A stretch of DNA of 6,685 nucleotides from Planctomycetota bacterium (lineage in GTDB: Bacteria > Planctomycetota > Planctomycetia > Planctomycetales > Planctomycetaceae): assembly GCA_003669575.1 (NCBI GenBank), contig QWOR01000166.1, forward strand, positions 1-6,685, in the 5' to 3' direction. Each line of letters starts with the position of its first letter. Position 1 is the first letter of the stretch. Below the pieces are notes generated by a model that saw only the letters and a list, made by a program, of their open reading frames with translations, had not been told where the DNA came from and did not search any database. The position numbers and the translations under genes were made by a program. Of this stretch, positions 4,927-6,685 are shown in pieces.

Positions 4927-5745
4927 ATGTCGTCCGTTCACCGCATCCTGACCGGCCTGGAGTTTGTCGCTGATCTCAAGTTTGGCCGGATCCACTGGCC
5001 GGCCGAGACAGAAGATATCGTGCGGCTTTCAGTCGAGTTGTCGCGGGTGACTCACTCCGGGCTCGCGTTTGCAGCTGTGGCTCGTCCGGCCGACGGAGAA
5101 TGCGATTGCGGCCAGCTTGACTGCTGGTGTGCGGAGGCAGAAGAAGGCGTCGAGCGGTTCGTCAGCGCCTCATCCGCCGGTGAGTTTCGTAGTGAGCAGG
5201 GGGCCTGGTTTGGCGATCCCTCCGACGAGTGGCCATCGTCGGCGGAAGAGAGTGAGATGGATTTGCTCATCGTTCCGGGGGCAACGGATGTCAGCGGGAG
5301 CGAGCTGCAATGGCCCGCGGCGGCAAAGTGTCCCGTCTGGTTTACCGGACGAGAGCCAGACCGCCTGGAAGCGATTCCACCATTGATCGTGTTTTGTGAT
5401 GACCTGTCAGATGCGGCTGCCCAGCATCTCTCCCTGGCCGTGGAATTGGCGCTGGCATGGAACTCGCGATTACTGATCGTTCATCCCCTGTCTCCGCATG
5501 CGGAGACACTCACAAAGGATGAGGATGACCTCCTGCGGCAAGCGATCTTTGGCCGACTTTCGCGGAATGACTTCCGGGCGCTAACTCACGGGTCCCAGCT
5601 GCGCATGCTTTCTGGTGGGTTAAACGAAATCTTGAAGCAGGTCAGCGCTGAACAGGTCCCTAACCTGATGATGTCCAGCTGTGGGTTGGCTGGTGGTACC
5701 CGTCCCAATTGGCGTGGTCATTTGCTGCTCTGGCCTGAGGTGTAA
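4927..5745 (+). CDS. Tandem universal stress protein-like protein with a CxC-x4-CxC cluster
   Basis: The 272-residue protein looks like two degenerate UspA-type alpha/beta domains. The first runs from about residue 4 to 140: it starts RILTGLEF, has a helix rich in small residues (about 28-42), and ends DLLIVPGATDVSG...AKCPVWF, like the usual DLIVxGxxGxSG...CPVLVV strand-loop-strand. The second begins at about 152 with LIVFCDDLSDAAAQHLSLA, followed by WNSRLLIVHPL, as in Usp strands 1 and 2. The ATP-binding glycine pattern (GxxGx9GS/T) is incomplete in both halves, so nucleotide binding is doubtful. Residues 59-68 (CDCGQLDCWC) add four close cysteines that Usp domains normally lack and that could bind a metal. 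It is probably cytoplasmic. The ATG at 4927 is preceded by GAGAG at a long spacing. It follows the zinc-ribbon gene on the same strand, and its stop is 6 bp from that of the convergent transporter. The family call is by pattern only. Confidence 0.6.
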   Translation: MSSVHRILTGLEFVADLKFGRIHWPAETEDIVRLSVELSRVTHSGLAFAAVARPADGECDCGQLDCWCAEAEEGVERFVSASSAGEFRSEQGAWFGDPSDEWPSSAEESEMDLLIVPGATDVSGSELQWPAAAKCPVWFTGREPDRLEAIPPLIVFCDDLSDAAAQHLSLAVELALAWNSRLLIVHPLSPHAETLTKDEDDLLRQAIFGRLSRNDFRALTHGSQLRMLSGGLNEILKQVSAEQVPNLMMSSCGLAGGTRPNWRGHLLLWPEV

Positions 5746-5751
5746 AAGAGC

Positions 5752-6685
5752 TTACGCAGTCCCGCCCTGGCTGGAAGCGTCTCTGGCCGATTTGGGCATT
5801 CTCATCAGAATGCCCATCGTCAGCACCATAAAGAGGGCCGCCGAGATGTGTGGCCAGTAGATGTGCTCTGGCTTGCACAACGCGATCCCGACCGCGGGGC
5901 CGATGATGCGGGCCAGAGCCGATAGCCCCTGCCCGAGCCCGAGGACTTCGCCTTGGTCGGAGTCGTTGGTCGCCAGCGACAGGATCGACTGCAGCGACGG
6001 ATTGATCGCCGAAAAGCCCATGATGCTCAGTGGCAGGACCGCCAGCAGCATCCGGACTCCGGGGTTTGCGAGCATCGACTGGCCCGCTTCGGAGACAGTC
6101 GCAGCTTCGGCTCGAGCCACCTGAACAGGCATTGCTCCGATGTAGTAGTGGCCCACCCAGCCCGACAGTGCCAGCCCAATCACGAGTAATACGCCGCCGG
6201 TCAGTGCCATCCTCCGCTCGCCGAGGCGCGGCAATAAACGTCGTACGATGAATCCCTGGCACAGCATCAGTGTGAAGCCCAGGTACGCGAATACGAGGAA
6301 GTTCCCCCGTTCGGCCATGCCGAGTTCCTTGGTGACGAGGGCCAGCGTCATCTCGAACTGGGCAAAGGAAAACGTCGTCAGGAAAATTCCGGCCAGGGCA
6401 GCGAAGTGAACCGGGCTGTTCCAGAAGGTCGCGAGTGCACGCGGGCTCAGGAATCGCCTTGGGGCAGGGTTGGAGTTCTCGTGCAGCGATTCCTTCAGCG
6501 TGAAAAACGCGAAGAGCAGCGCGATCCCAGACAGGATCGCAGCTGCGTAACCGACCATCGGGTTCGGCGGGGCGTTTTTGTCGGCACTGGAGAAGATTGC
6601 CGCGAGCAGTGGACCGAATGTGAACCCCAGTCCGAATGCCGCACCGATCAATGCCATGCCCCGTCCGCGCTGGGCAGCTCCCGTA
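5752..6685 (-). CDS. MFS transporter, TetA-like (DHA1 type), N-terminus beyond the window
   Basis: This is an inner-membrane major facilitator, probably a proton-driven drug or metabolite exporter. The frame is open to the window edge, so the 310 residues seen are the C-terminal part and about four N-terminal membrane segments are missing; the ATG at 6657 is internal. Eight segments are visible, matching TM5-TM12, near residues 10-31, 43-63, 93-117, 128-147, 158-177, 210-236, 248-269 and 276-294. GLIGAAFGLGF-like residues (12-21), FTLKESL (61-67), the half-motif A VRRLLPRLGERR (147-158) and QGEVLGLGQGLSALARIIGP (244-263) are hallmarks of the TetA-like branch. The loop between TM9 and TM10 is long (about 30 residues) and predicted periplasmic. 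The substrate cannot be inferred. It converges tail to tail with the stress-protein-like gene, with 6 bp between stops and no obvious terminator. Confidence 0.88.
   Translation of the reverse strand, partial: TGAAQRGRGMALIGAAFGLGFTFGPLLAAIFSSADKNAPPNPMVGYAAAILSGIALLFAFFTLKESLHENSNPAPRRFLSPRALATFWNSPVHFAALAGIFLTTFSFAQFEMTLALVTKELGMAERGNFLVFAYLGFTLMLCQGFIVRRLLPRLGERRMALTGGVLLVIGLALSGWVGHYYIGAMPVQVARAEAATVSEAGQSMLANPGVRMLLAVLPLSIMGFSAINPSLQSILSLATNDSDQGEVLGLGQGLSALARIIGPAVGIALCKPEHIYWPHISAALFMVLTMGILMRMPKSARDASSQGGTA

Noticed and set aside
5660..6262. 200-codon open frame on the minus strand
   Set aside because: It overlaps the MFS gene on the same strand in another frame, and has an arginine-rich, low-complexity composition typical of a shadow frame.

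Overview
The window reads as ordinary chromosomal DNA from a planctomycete (order Planctomycetales or a close relative). Two things point there. First, the gap between the two peroxide-defence genes holds short repeats whose chance translations (NPKRQRG, TRSVSEG, SLTLRVG, GQTFLSV, TDIPVCP) I remember as very common in planctomycete genomes. Second, there is a full-length formyltransferase of the tetrahydromethanopterin (H4MPT) C1 pathway, an archaeal-type enzyme that among bacteria is typical of planctomycetes and methylotrophic proteobacteria. The DNA is GC-rich and most starts lack a clear Shine-Dalgarno site, which fits. The assignment rests on recall, not on a search.

Minus-strand block, 86-3927. 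In transcription order it holds an M24 metallopeptidase of the Xaa-Pro aminopeptidase type, the formyltransferase FhcD/Ftr, a typical 2-Cys peroxiredoxin (AhpC/Prx1 type) and an AhpD-like carboxymuconolactone decarboxylase-family protein. The last two form a functional pair: the peroxiredoxin reduces peroxides and the AhpD-like disulfide reductase is a plausible partner that re-reduces it. The peroxiredoxin has the best promoter in the window just upstream (-35 TTGAAG, 16 bp, -10 TATACT). A 351-bp gap separates it from the AhpD-like gene and contains a nested inverted-repeat element (759-964) and a strong GC hairpin (1003-1031).

Plus-strand block, 4163-5745. It holds a 213-residue protein with six CxxC knuckles, forming an N-terminal zinc ribbon and two TFIIB-type zinc ribbons, and then a degenerate protein resembling a tandem universal stress protein. 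The second protein carries an unusual CxC-x4-CxC cysteine cluster. A terminator-like hairpin with a T6 run lies in the leader between the divergent M24 and zinc-ribbon genes.

Right end, 5752-6685, minus strand. This is the C-terminal two thirds (TM5-TM12) of a TetA-like major facilitator transporter that runs off the window. It converges on the stress-protein gene with only 6 bp between stop codons.

I see no RNA gene, CRISPR array, transposase or clear new multi-gene system. The observations most worth a second look are the repeat element splitting the ahpC/ahpD pair, the isolated C1-pathway gene, the cysteine cluster in the stress-protein-like gene, and the extra cysteine beside the resolving cysteine of the peroxiredoxin.
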